Of a stretch of DNA of 26,197 bases, positions 13,569 through 20,582 are shown in pieces. Under the pieces are notes generated by a model. The model did no database searches and was not told the DNA's origin. It worked only from the letters and a program-made list of their open reading frames with translations. How positions within the stretch are numbered: the stretch's first letter is position 1; every line of letters begins with the position of its first letter. The DNA is from Acidobacteriota bacterium (GTDB taxonomy: Bacteria; Acidobacteriota; Terriglobia; Terriglobales; Acidobacteriaceae), in NCBI GenBank assembly GCA_023410055.1, contig JAEYQK010000021.1, positions 1 to 26,197 on the forward strand. Reading direction: 5' to 3'. A program made the position numbers and the translations under genes.

Positions 13569-14822
13569 TTACTCGTAACGCAGTGACTCGACCGGAGTCA
13601 GTTCGGCGGCGCGCCGCGCCGGGTACATACCTGATGCGACTGTCACGACGGACAGCGCCAGGATCGAGACAACGACAGCGGGGACTGAAATATCGGGTTT
13701 CGGGAAAAAGTCGGGGACGGGCAGGGCGCCGATTAGGGTGCAGAAGCCGCCCCCTATAATGAAGCCCAAAATTCCGCTGATCGAAGTCAACGTGGCTGAT
13801 TCGGCGAAGAACTGCCGCATGATGTCGCGATCACGCGCACCGATCGCCTTTCGAACGCCGATCTCTCGAGTGCGCTCGCGGACCGAGACGAGCATGATGT
13901 TCATCACGCCGATACCGCCGAGGCAGAGAGTCGTTACCGCGACTGCTCCGAAAAAGATGGTCATGACCTCGAAAATGCGGCCAATCAGCTTTGTATTTTC
14001 GACGGTGTCCCAGATGAAAACCGCGTCTTTGTCAGTGGCGTCAAAATGGTGCACGCGACCGAGAATGCTGCGAACCTGGGCGATGGCGCGTTCGTGGTCG
14101 TTCGGGTCGCCGACTTGCAACACGATGTTGCTTAGCTGGCCCCGGACCACGCCAGGCTTCTGCTTTGGCGGAAAATCACGTGCCATGGCGGAATAGGGGA
14201 CGAATAGGTGTTCGTTGTCACGGCCGGAGTAATCGCTATTCTGCTTTTTCTTTGGCATGACGCCGACGACGATGTAGGGAAGGCCTTTTATGACAAGCGT
14301 GGCTCCGACGGCGGGCACGCCGGGGAACAATTGCTTACGAGCCTCATAGCCAAGGACAACGACGCGCTGGGACCGCGCTTCGTCCATCTCTGAAAGGGGG
14401 CGGCCTTCACCGATATCGATGGTGCGTATGAACTGGTATTCGGGCCAGATGCCCACGACGGTGCGATTGGCAGAGTTGTATTCGCTCACCTGAGGCAACG
14501 TCGCGCGGACCTCCGGACTCAGGCGCTTCGACAAATATGCTTCGGACTTGAGTATTCGCGCGTCGTCGATGGTCAGGGTGATGTCGCGACCTGCGGCGAG
14601 CCCACCTGCCTGCGTGCTGGTGCGCCCCCCCCACATGACCATCATGTCGGTGCCTAGGGCCTTCCAACGTAGTTTCTGGTCGCGGTTGAATCCAGTGCCG
14701 AGGCCGACAAGGATGATAACGGAAGCGATCCCCCAGATGATCCCGAACATGGTCAGGAAACTGCGCATTTTGTGCGCCCTGAAGGTGGAGAATACCTGCC
14801 GCATTATTTCTAGTATGTTCAT
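13569..14822 (-). CDS. MacB/FtsX-type ABC transporter permease (first of a pair)
   Basis: A 417-residue permease, paralogue of the downstream one. Layout: N-terminal helix (MRSFLTMFGIIWGIASVIIL), MacB_PCD periplasmic domain with DNEHLFVPYSAMARDFP, and a C-terminal FtsX domain with VRERTREIGVRKAIGARDRD and the end PVESLRYE. The ATG at 14822 is preferred; the open frame extends to a TTG at 14870 that would put an atypical tail before MNILEIMRQ. The substrate is unknown. It follows glmU on the same strand but after a 144-bp gap with two hairpins, so it is probably a separate unit. Confidence 0.93.
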   Translation of the reverse strand: MNILEIMRQVFSTFRAHKMRSFLTMFGIIWGIASVIILVGLGTGFNRDQKLRWKALGTDMMVMWGGRTSTQAGGLAAGRDITLTIDDARILKSEAYLSKRLSPEVRATLPQVSEYNSANRTVVGIWPEYQFIRTIDIGEGRPLSEMDEARSQRVVVLGYEARKQLFPGVPAVGATLVIKGLPYIVVGVMPKKKQNSDYSGRDNEHLFVPYSAMARDFPPKQKPGVVRGQLSNIVLQVGDPNDHERAIAQVRSILGRVHHFDATDKDAVFIWDTVENTKLIGRIFEVMTIFFGAVAVTTLCLGGIGVMNIMLVSVRERTREIGVRKAIGARDRDIMRQFFAESATLTSISGILGFIIGGGFCTLIGALPVPDFFPKPDISVPAVVVSILALSVVTVASGMYPARRAAELTPVESLRYE

Positions 14823-14889
14823 GGTGCCGTGCTCAGTGGTAAGTACGTAGAAAGACGTGCAGAAGTTCAAAAAGAGAGCGGAGAAGATG

Positions 14890-14908
14890 CGAGGGCAAGA
14901 TGCCCTCG
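14890..14908. repeat. Hairpin 1 between permease pair and glmU
   Basis: CGAGGGCA (14890-14897) and TGCCCTCG (14901-14908) are perfect inverted copies with a 3-nt loop. No T tract on either strand. It is one of two strong hairpins within 70 bp and looks like a dispersed palindrome rather than a terminator. Confidence 0.55.
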
Positions 14909-14939
14909 TGACAGTCGGCGAGACAGCGCTCCACTGAAT

Positions 14940-14957
14940 GCCGGACTGGAGTCCGGC
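14940..14957. repeat. Hairpin 2 between permease pair and glmU
   Basis: GCCGGAC (14940-14946) pairs with GTCCGGC (14951-14957) around tgga. It lies 9 bp after the glmU stop (minus strand). Without a T tract it is at best a weak terminator for glmU; it may stabilise the mRNA end or be part of a repeat element together with the hairpin at 14890-14908. Confidence 0.55.
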
Positions 14958-14966
14958 GCTACGATT

Positions 14967-16424
14967 TTAGTGCTTTGCTTTGGCGGCGGCCATTTGAGTG
15001 CGTTTTTCGGCGGCCCAGCCTTCCTTGTTGACTTGCCGTCCGCGAGCGACGGCGAGTGCGTCGGCGGGTACGTCTTCGGTGACGCAGGAAGCAGCGCCGA
15101 CATAGGCACCGCGTCCGACCTTGACCGGGGCGACGAGAGTGGTGTCACTCCCGATGAAGGAGCCGTCGTCGATGGTGGTCTGGTGCTTGTTGACTCCGTC
15201 GTAGTTGCAGGTGATAGTCCCGGCACCGATGTTTACGCCTTCTCCAATGATCGCGTCGCCGAGGTACGTGAGGTGATTGGCTTTCGATCCCCTGCCGAGT
15301 TTGGTCTTCTTGGTCTCGACGAAATTGCCGACATGTGCGCCTTCGCCGATTTCACTTTGTGGGCGGAGGTGGCTGTAGGGTCCGAGGAGGGCTCGGTTTG
15401 CTACCGTCGAGTCGCGCAGAATGCAGCCGTGACGGACCAGGACGTTGTCGCCGACTTTGCAGTTTTCAATCACACTGTAGGATTGGATCGTCGTTTCTGA
15501 ACCGATCTGAGTCGTGCCGAGGAGTTGGACGAACGGTTCGATGACGGTGTCGGGGCCGATGGTGACGTCGGAGTCGATAAGGCAAGTTTCGGGCTTGTAG
15601 ATGGTGACGCCCTCGGCCATCAGTTGGGCGCACTTGCGGGCACGCATGAAGGAGTCTAGCTGCGAGAGTTCGGCACGGGTATTGGCACCGAGGACCTCGT
15701 TTGAATCCGCAGCAGCGGTGGCTACGACCTTCGTGCCTGAATCGACCAGGATAGACGCCATGTCGGTCAGGTAGTACTCGGCATGGGGATTGTTGGTCTT
15801 TAGTTCGTCAAGATGCGCGAAGAGCGGCTTGGATTCAAAAGCGTAAATGCCAGAATTGATCTCGCCGATCTTCAGCTGAGCCTTGCTCGCGGACTTCTGT
15901 TCGACAATGGCCTTTACTTCGTCGCTTGTCTTGCCGGACTTAGTGCGGCGAATGATGCGCCCGTAGCCGGTGGGATCTGCAGGATTCGCTGTGAGGATGG
16001 TCATGGCAGCCCTCTTGGCGACGTGAAAATCGCGCACCTGTTCGATGGTTTCGGTACGAATGAGCGGAACATCGCCGGAAAGGACGAGGAAACTGCCATA
16101 GTCCTTCAACGAGTCGCGGGCGACCATGATGGCGTGTCCGGTACCGCGCTGGTCGGCTTGGAGCACGAAGTTGACGCCTGTGTGCTGGACTGCGGCGCGG
16201 ACGGCTTCGGCTTCGTGACCGATGATGACGTAAATGTCAGAGGGCGCGACAACGCGAGAGGCGGCAGCAATAACATGTTGCAGAAGCGCTTTGCCGCCAA
16301 CACGGTGGAGGACTTTCGGGTGACGCGACTTGAGGCGCGTACCCTTGCCGGCAGCCATGATGGCGATAGCGAACGTAGACGGATGAGCAGCTTTCGATTG
16401 ATTCACGAGACTATTGTTCCGCAT
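14967..16424 (-). CDS. glmU: Bifunctional GlmU: GlcNAc-1-P uridyltransferase / GlcN-1-P acetyltransferase
   Basis: Makes UDP-GlcNAc, precursor of peptidoglycan and lipid A, in two steps. The chosen start (ATG at 16424) gives 485 residues, slightly longer than the usual 450-460. The N-terminal nucleotidyltransferase begins with IMAAGKGTRLKSRHPKVLH, then QADQRGTGHA, LSGDVPLI, and INSGIYAF. The C-terminal left-handed beta helix has NFVETKKTKLGRGSKANHLT with the catalytic His and INIGAGTIT-like VNIGAGTITCNYDG. Both active sites look complete. The start overlaps the end of the YvcK-like gene by 14 bp and has no Shine-Dalgarno, so translation is probably coupled. The C-terminal tail (AAEKRTQMAAAKAKH) is basic and unlike E. 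coli. Confidence 0.97.
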   Translation of the reverse strand: MRNNSLVNQSKAAHPSTFAIAIMAAGKGTRLKSRHPKVLHRVGGKALLQHVIAAASRVVAPSDIYVIIGHEAEAVRAAVQHTGVNFVLQADQRGTGHAIMVARDSLKDYGSFLVLSGDVPLIRTETIEQVRDFHVAKRAAMTILTANPADPTGYGRIIRRTKSGKTSDEVKAIVEQKSASKAQLKIGEINSGIYAFESKPLFAHLDELKTNNPHAEYYLTDMASILVDSGTKVVATAAADSNEVLGANTRAELSQLDSFMRARKCAQLMAEGVTIYKPETCLIDSDVTIGPDTVIEPFVQLLGTTQIGSETTIQSYSVIENCKVGDNVLVRHGCILRDSTVANRALLGPYSHLRPQSEIGEGAHVGNFVETKKTKLGRGSKANHLTYLGDAIIGEGVNIGAGTITCNYDGVNKHQTTIDDGSFIGSDTTLVAPVKVGRGAYVGAASCVTEDVPADALAVARGRQVNKEGWAAEKRTQMAAAKAKH

Positions 16425-17508
16425 TCGCGGCGAAGTGCAAAGAGCCTTTCTTGGAACGCGGCAAAGCAAACAACTTTAGGAGATCTCGAGCGATGCGATC
16501 TGTTGCGTGGCGGGCAACGCCGGATTCATCAAGGTAGTCGCCGAGGATTGGTTTCACTCCGAGAGCCTCTATGGCGACCACATCTGGTTCAATCTGTTCT
16601 GCCGCTTCGGAGGCGTAGTTTGCGAGCGTGTCAGGAGAGGCCTGTGTCGTGTTGACCAATGCGTAATCGAAGAACTCGCACCCAGCATGCTGATATATAG
16701 CGCGAATGTGACCTGAAGCGGTCAACCCGAGGCTTTCGTTGGCCTCTGTCATAAGATTGCACACATATGCTTTCACCGCGGGGGATGTCGCGATCGCCTC
16801 TGGGATACCGTGTACAAGCAGATTCGGAATCAGACTCGTGAATAGGGAACCGGGCCCGATGGTGATGAGGTCAGCTTTCGCAATGGCATCCAGCGTTTCA
16901 GGCAAGGGTTTGGCATTTGCAGGAACCATGCGGAGTTCCATGATGCGGCGTTTGCTGGCGCTGATCTTGGTTTCGCCGAAGACGCGCGAACCGTCATCCA
17001 TCTGGGCTTCAAGTTGAACATTGTTGGCTGTGGTGGATGGGAAAATGTGTCCTCGGGTGGCCAAAACAGATGAAGTCAACTTGACCGCCTCCGCGAAATC
17101 GCCAGTCATGGAGTTCAGAGCGGTCAGGAACAGATTGCCGAAGTTGTGACCGTGCAGACCGGAGTCGGCGGGAAATCGGAACTGGAACAGGCGTGCGAGC
17201 AGCGCTTCATCTTGCGAAAGGGCGACGATGCAGTTGCGAATGTCTCCCGGAGGGAGAATGTTGAACTCCTTGCGGAGCAGGCCACTGGAACCTCCGTCAT
17301 CGGTGACGGTCACAATTGCGGTGAGTTCCGTTATATAAGCCGGGTGCGTGGCAGTCGACCCGGGAGTGGCGACATAACGCTTCAGGCCCTTCAGCAGCGT
17401 TGACAGACCGGTTCCGCCCCCTATGGCGACCACACGAATACCACGGACGTCTTCAACTTCGGGCAGGTTCTCTGAAACACGGGATTGGCTCACGACTCTC
17501 GACACCAA
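16411..17508 (-). CDS. yvcK: YvcK/MgfK-like gluconeogenesis factor (CofD-fold protein)
   Basis: A 365-residue CofD-fold protein. Visible are the nucleotide-binding start AIGGGTGLSTLLKGLK, TVTDDGGSSGLLRKEF, PPGDIRNCIVALS, FRFPADSGLHGHNFGNL, and IGPGSLFTSLIPNLLV, all hallmarks of YvcK rather than of the F420 enzyme CofD. In Firmicutes YvcK supports growth on gluconeogenic carbon sources and cell shape, and binds UDP-sugars. The start is unclear: TTG at 17508 or GTG at 17505, 6-9 nt after the stop of the TPR gene, with no Shine-Dalgarno, so coupling is likely. The gene overlaps glmU by 14 bp. No HPr kinase or RapZ gene is nearby, unlike the Firmicutes context. Confidence 0.93.
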   Translation of the reverse strand: MVSRVVSQSRVSENLPEVEDVRGIRVVAIGGGTGLSTLLKGLKRYVATPGSTATHPAYITELTAIVTVTDDGGSSGLLRKEFNILPPGDIRNCIVALSQDEALLARLFQFRFPADSGLHGHNFGNLFLTALNSMTGDFAEAVKLTSSVLATRGHIFPSTTANNVQLEAQMDDGSRVFGETKISASKRRIMELRMVPANAKPLPETLDAIAKADLITIGPGSLFTSLIPNLLVHGIPEAIATSPAVKAYVCNLMTEANESLGLTASGHIRAIYQHAGCEFFDYALVNTTQASPDTLANYASEAAEQIEPDVVAIEALGVKPILGDYLDESGVARHATDRIARDLLKLFALPRSKKGSLHFAANAEQ

Positions 17509-17514
17509 AGCTGT

Positions 17515-18147
17515 TTACCGAATCATTCCCGCCATGGACGGCGAATCTGGGTTTTCGGGATACAACAATTCAGTGAAACGCGGATCATCCGCTAAGTTGT
17601 TGAAATCCGAGTCGTTTCTTGCCTGGAACCTGTTCGCCGAGTTCAGACGGATAGCTTCGGCCAAGCTTCGCAAGGAATCCTCGATGTGCCCGGTCAGGCA
17701 GTTCAAGACAGCGAGACCGTAATGCACATAGTCGGCGTGAGATGCCTGCTTGAGTAGTTTCTCAAGGTGTTCGCGGGCGCCGACGTAGTCACCGATATTG
17801 ATCAGAGAGACGGCGTAATCGTAGTGCTCTTCAGCTGTTCTGAAAGACGTGGAGGCGCGCTCCAGGTACTGATTACAGGTGTTCAGGTGTACGCGAGCGC
17901 GGTCCGCGAGTTCGCGGTTCTGGCCATTAACTACTTTTTGAAACAGTGACTTAGCCTTCTCGAACTTGCGTTCTTGAAGTAGACGGAGACCGTCCTGATA
18001 GCCCTGCACGGCCTGAGCAAGCGCCGGATCTGCTGGAGGAACGTTCTTTGCTTTTGCTTCCTTCATCACAAGAGTACGTCCTTTAACCGCCTGTACTTGC
18101 TTAGACTTAGGAGCGGGCTTCAGTTTTTTGACTGTCTTCTTGGCCAT
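17515..18147 (-). CDS. TPR-repeat protein
   Basis: A 210-residue cytosolic protein. A basic N-terminal tail (AKKTVKKLKPAPKSK) of about 40 residues precedes a set of tetratricopeptide-like helical pairs: GYQDGLRLLQERKFEKAKSL, HYDYAVSLINIGDYVGAREH and HYGLAVLNCLTGHIEDSLRS. It probably serves as a protein-binding scaffold. The ATG at 18147 is preferred, with AAGGTG 7 nt upstream; the frame also opens at a GTG 9 bases earlier. It is the first gene of the minus-strand run TPR-yvcK-glmU, with only 6 bp to the yvcK start. Its function is unknown; the coupling to yvcK suggests a shared process. Confidence 0.85.
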   Translation of the reverse strand: MAKKTVKKLKPAPKSKQVQAVKGRTLVMKEAKAKNVPPADPALAQAVQGYQDGLRLLQERKFEKAKSLFQKVVNGQNRELADRARVHLNTCNQYLERASTSFRTAEEHYDYAVSLINIGDYVGAREHLEKLLKQASHADYVHYGLAVLNCLTGHIEDSLRSLAEAIRLNSANRFQARNDSDFNNLADDPRFTELLYPENPDSPSMAGMIR

Positions 18148-18242
18148 AGAATGCACCTTCGGCGCCTCTGGAAGCCTGAACGAAAAGCTTCACGCGCGGA
18201 TGCGAGTATCTGTTACCTGCCACAGAACGGCAATGTAACAAG

Positions 18243-19043
18243 TTGAAAACCTTATACGCGCATCCGTTGTTGCTCGTCAACATAGACGATTGCCGGGCAG
18301 AGCCGAAAGTCCATTATCAGGTATATGACCGCAAGGCCGCAAATCGCCAAGAAACCCTGTTGCTGGCGACATACGGACATCCTGAAGGTTGGGATGCTGT
18401 TCTAGAAACGAAGGATTACACGCGGCAACAAGCAGATTTGGTATTCTTTTCTGGTTGGCGCGTCTATATGTCTGTGGAAACTGAACCGAACTCAGAGATA
18501 GGTCCCGTTGTGGCGCAGCAAGTGCCGCAGCCACGGTCCGCGATGGCGTCGTGGATACGCGATCTGCTGGTTGCCTTGGCAATTGCGGCATTCATTATCA
18601 TTTTCTTGTACCAACCGGTGAAAGTCGAGGGCACAAGCATGATGCCCGGGCTCACGGACCAGGAGCGAATATTCATCAATAAGTTCGTATACCGGTTCGA
18701 GTCGATCAGCCGAGGGGACATTGTGGTGTTCCACAACCCGCAGGATCCATCAACTAGTTTCATTAAGCGGGTGATCGGAGTGGCGGGAGATCGCATCCAG
18801 ATTGATGACGGTCGCGTCTACGTGAACGGGCGATTGCTCACCGAGCCATATATTCCTGAGCAGTTTCGGGATTATGTATCTAGTCCTGAGTTGATCGTGC
18901 CTCCTAAGACGTACTTCGTTTTGGGCGATCACAGGAACATGTCATGGGATAGTCGCAAGTTCGGTCCGGTCGAGGAGAAACATATCTACGGAAAGGCCGT
19001 GTTCGTCTATTGGCCCGTGGAGAAGATGGGCGCATTGAGGTAG
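18243..19043 (+). CDS. lepB: Signal peptidase I
   Basis: Membrane protease that cleaves signal peptides from exported proteins. In the 266-residue frame, the membrane helix is at about 108-123 (LLVALAIAAFIIIFLY), the catalytic Ser is residue 132 (EGTSMMPG), the general-base Lys is residue 175 (SFIKRVIGVAGD), and the conserved YFVLGDHRNMSWDSR box follows. The catalytic part is complete. The first 75 codons (TTG at 18243 to the ATG at 18468) encode a polar stretch not seen in ordinary LepB; neither start has a good Shine-Dalgarno. Starting at 18468 would give a normal 191-residue enzyme, which may be the real one, with the preceding frame open by chance. The next gene begins 36 bp after the stop. 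Confidence 0.95.
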   Translation: MKTLYAHPLLLVNIDDCRAEPKVHYQVYDRKAANRQETLLLATYGHPEGWDAVLETKDYTRQQADLVFFSGWRVYMSVETEPNSEIGPVVAQQVPQPRSAMASWIRDLLVALAIAAFIIIFLYQPVKVEGTSMMPGLTDQERIFINKFVYRFESISRGDIVVFHNPQDPSTSFIKRVIGVAGDRIQIDDGRVYVNGRLLTEPYIPEQFRDYVSSPELIVPPKTYFVLGDHRNMSWDSRKFGPVEEKHIYGKAVFVYWPVEKMGALR

Positions 19044-19078
19044 GGGAGCACGATCCAAGTACGGGAAGGACGTCCCAA

Positions 19079-19387
19079 GTGAATCAGCAAGGCCAGCCTT
19101 CGGTACTGACGCGGTTCTTCTTCTCGTTGTTTCTGGGGATAGTGGCCTGCGGGATGTCGTTCTATGTCATTCTGTTTGTTAGTTTGGCAGTGACGGCCCT
19201 GACGCACAGGACTAATCCGGCGAGTACCCCGGCGCTACAGAACAACCTTGAACACCTAGTATTGCCGCTTAGCTTGGCTCTGGGAGCGGTGGTTTTCATT
19301 TTTTCAATGATGCGCTGGGGCAAGAACAAGAAGAAGCGTGAGAATGCTGAGTCGCACGGGGCTGAGTACAAGAAAACAGCTGTCTAG
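19079..19387 (+). CDS. Small two-helix membrane protein
   Basis: A 102-residue protein with two membrane segments, about 11-42 (FFFSLFLGIVACGMSFYVIL and on) and 60-82 (LPLSLALGAVVFIFSMMRW), and a strongly basic C-terminal tail (GKNKKKRENAE). The GTG at 19079 is chosen because GGAAGGA at 19064-19070 lies 8 nt upstream; the frame is open further back into the lepB end. It follows lepB by 35 bp on the same strand and is likely co-transcribed with it. I do not recognise a family. A role next to signal peptidase in membrane processing would be speculation. Confidence 0.75.
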   Translation: MNQQGQPSVLTRFFFSLFLGIVACGMSFYVILFVSLAVTALTHRTNPASTPALQNNLEHLVLPLSLALGAVVFIFSMMRWGKNKKKRENAESHGAEYKKTAV

Positions 19388-19427
19388 CATCATCAATTTG
19401 AATGGGCGGCAATGCTACGCGCTCTGC

Positions 19428-19433
19428 TAAAAT
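19428..19433 (+). promoter_or_regulatory. Candidate -10 box for carAB
   Basis: TAAAAT is close to the sigma-70 -10 consensus and lies 28 bp before the carA start, leaving room for a short leader. A TTGAAT at 19398-19403 is too far away (24-bp spacer) to be its -35. No attenuator hairpin or PyrR-type element is visible in the leader. Confidence 0.35.
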
Positions 19434-19460
19434 AGATAAAATCCAGCACCCGGAGTGAGA

Positions 19461-20582
19461 ATGCAGGCTATCCTTGCGCTCGAAGACGGGCGTGTCTTCC
19501 GCGGCAAAGGTTACGGAGCAAAGAAGCAAGGCTTCGGCGAAGTAGTTTTTAATACTTCCATCACCGGATACCAGGAGATCTTCACAGATCCCTCGTATAC
19601 CGGCCAGATCGTTTGCCTCACGAACCCCCAGATCGGTAATTACGGCACTAACCCTGAAGACAATGAAGCGCGCAAGGCCTATATCGAGGGCTTGGTTGTG
19701 CGTGAGTTCTCGCCTATCGCCTCGAATTGGCGTTCGCGTTCTGATGCGGACGAATACCTTGAGCGCTTCGGTATTCCGTGCATTGCGGATATCGATACGC
19801 GCGCGTTGGTGCGGCACCTGCGCGACAAGGGCGTCCAGCGCGGCGTGATTTCGACGTCGGAGACAGACATTTCGAAGCTCGTAGAGCGGGCGAATGCGAT
19901 TCCTAAGATGGTGGGCACGGACCTGGCAAAGGTCGTGACCACGGCAGAGCGGTACGAGTGGGCGCAGGGTCCTATTGGAGTGGATGTCGAAGCCCCGAAG
20001 CGTCGGGTCGTTGCGTACGACTTCGGGATCAAGCACAACATTCTGAGGATGCTCGTTGGCGAGTGTTGCGATGTGACGGTCGTCCCGGCGACTACCTCGG
20101 CCGAAGACGTGATGTCGATGAAACCCGACGGCGTGTTCCTGTCCAATGGACCGGGCGATCCGGAGCCGGTAACCTACGCGCAGAAGAACATCCAGAAGCT
20201 GATGGGACGCGTGCCGATATTCGGCATCTGCCTCGGTCACCAGCTCGTCGGGCTCGCCCTCGGCGGCAAGACCTACAAGCTGAAGTTCGGACATCACGGC
20301 GGAAACCATCCAGTGAAGCAGATGGCGAGCGGCAAGATCGAGATCACGGCGCATAATCACAATTTTGCCGTGGATCCGGATTCGCTGAAGCAGAGCGAGG
20401 TCGAACTGACGCACGTTGATCTGAACGACAATACGCTGGAAGGCTTGCGGCACAAGACGCTGCCACTGTTCAGTGTGCAGTATCACCCGGAAGCCTCACC
20501 GGGACCGCATGATAGTCATTATCTGTTCAAGGATTTCGTGAAGATGATGGATGAGTGGAAGAGCGGCGGAGGTGTACGTTAA
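19461..20582 (+). CDS. carA: Carbamoyl-phosphate synthase small (glutaminase) subunit
   Basis: Supplies ammonia from glutamine to CarB for carbamoyl phosphate, the shared precursor of pyrimidines and arginine. It has 373 residues, normal for the family. The N-terminal CarA domain (1 to about 150) begins AILALEDGRVFRGKGYG and contains GYQEIFTDPSYTGQI. The class I glutaminase domain has LSNGPGDPEP, the nucleophile Cys257 (FGICLGHQ), and the His342-Glu344 pair (QYHPEASPGP), so the triad is intact. The ATG at 19461 follows GGAG at 19452-19455 by 5 nt. The stop codon shares one base with the carB start. Confidence 0.98.
   Translation: MQAILALEDGRVFRGKGYGAKKQGFGEVVFNTSITGYQEIFTDPSYTGQIVCLTNPQIGNYGTNPEDNEARKAYIEGLVVREFSPIASNWRSRSDADEYLERFGIPCIADIDTRALVRHLRDKGVQRGVISTSETDISKLVERANAIPKMVGTDLAKVVTTAERYEWAQGPIGVDVEAPKRRVVAYDFGIKHNILRMLVGECCDVTVVPATTSAEDVMSMKPDGVFLSNGPGDPEPVTYAQKNIQKLMGRVPIFGICLGHQLVGLALGGKTYKLKFGHHGGNHPVKQMASGKIEITAHNHNFAVDPDSLKQSEVELTHVDLNDNTLEGLRHKTLPLFSVQYHPEASPGPHDSHYLFKDFVKMMDEWKSGGGVR

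Noticed and set aside
14829..15500. 223-residue plus-strand frame opposite the glmU C-terminus
   Set aside because: The Gly/Asp-rich pattern mirrors the hexapeptide repeats of GlmU read backwards; there is no independent support.
15813..16655. 280-residue plus-strand frame across glmU and the yvcK end
   Set aside because: It runs opposite two well-supported genes. Its composition follows their codon pattern and no Shine-Dalgarno or domain is visible.
19296..20486. Long 396-residue open frame on the minus strand opposite carA
   Set aside because: carA is certain on the plus strand with intact catalytic residues. The antisense frame is a codon-bias shadow, rich in Arg/His, with no recognisable domain.
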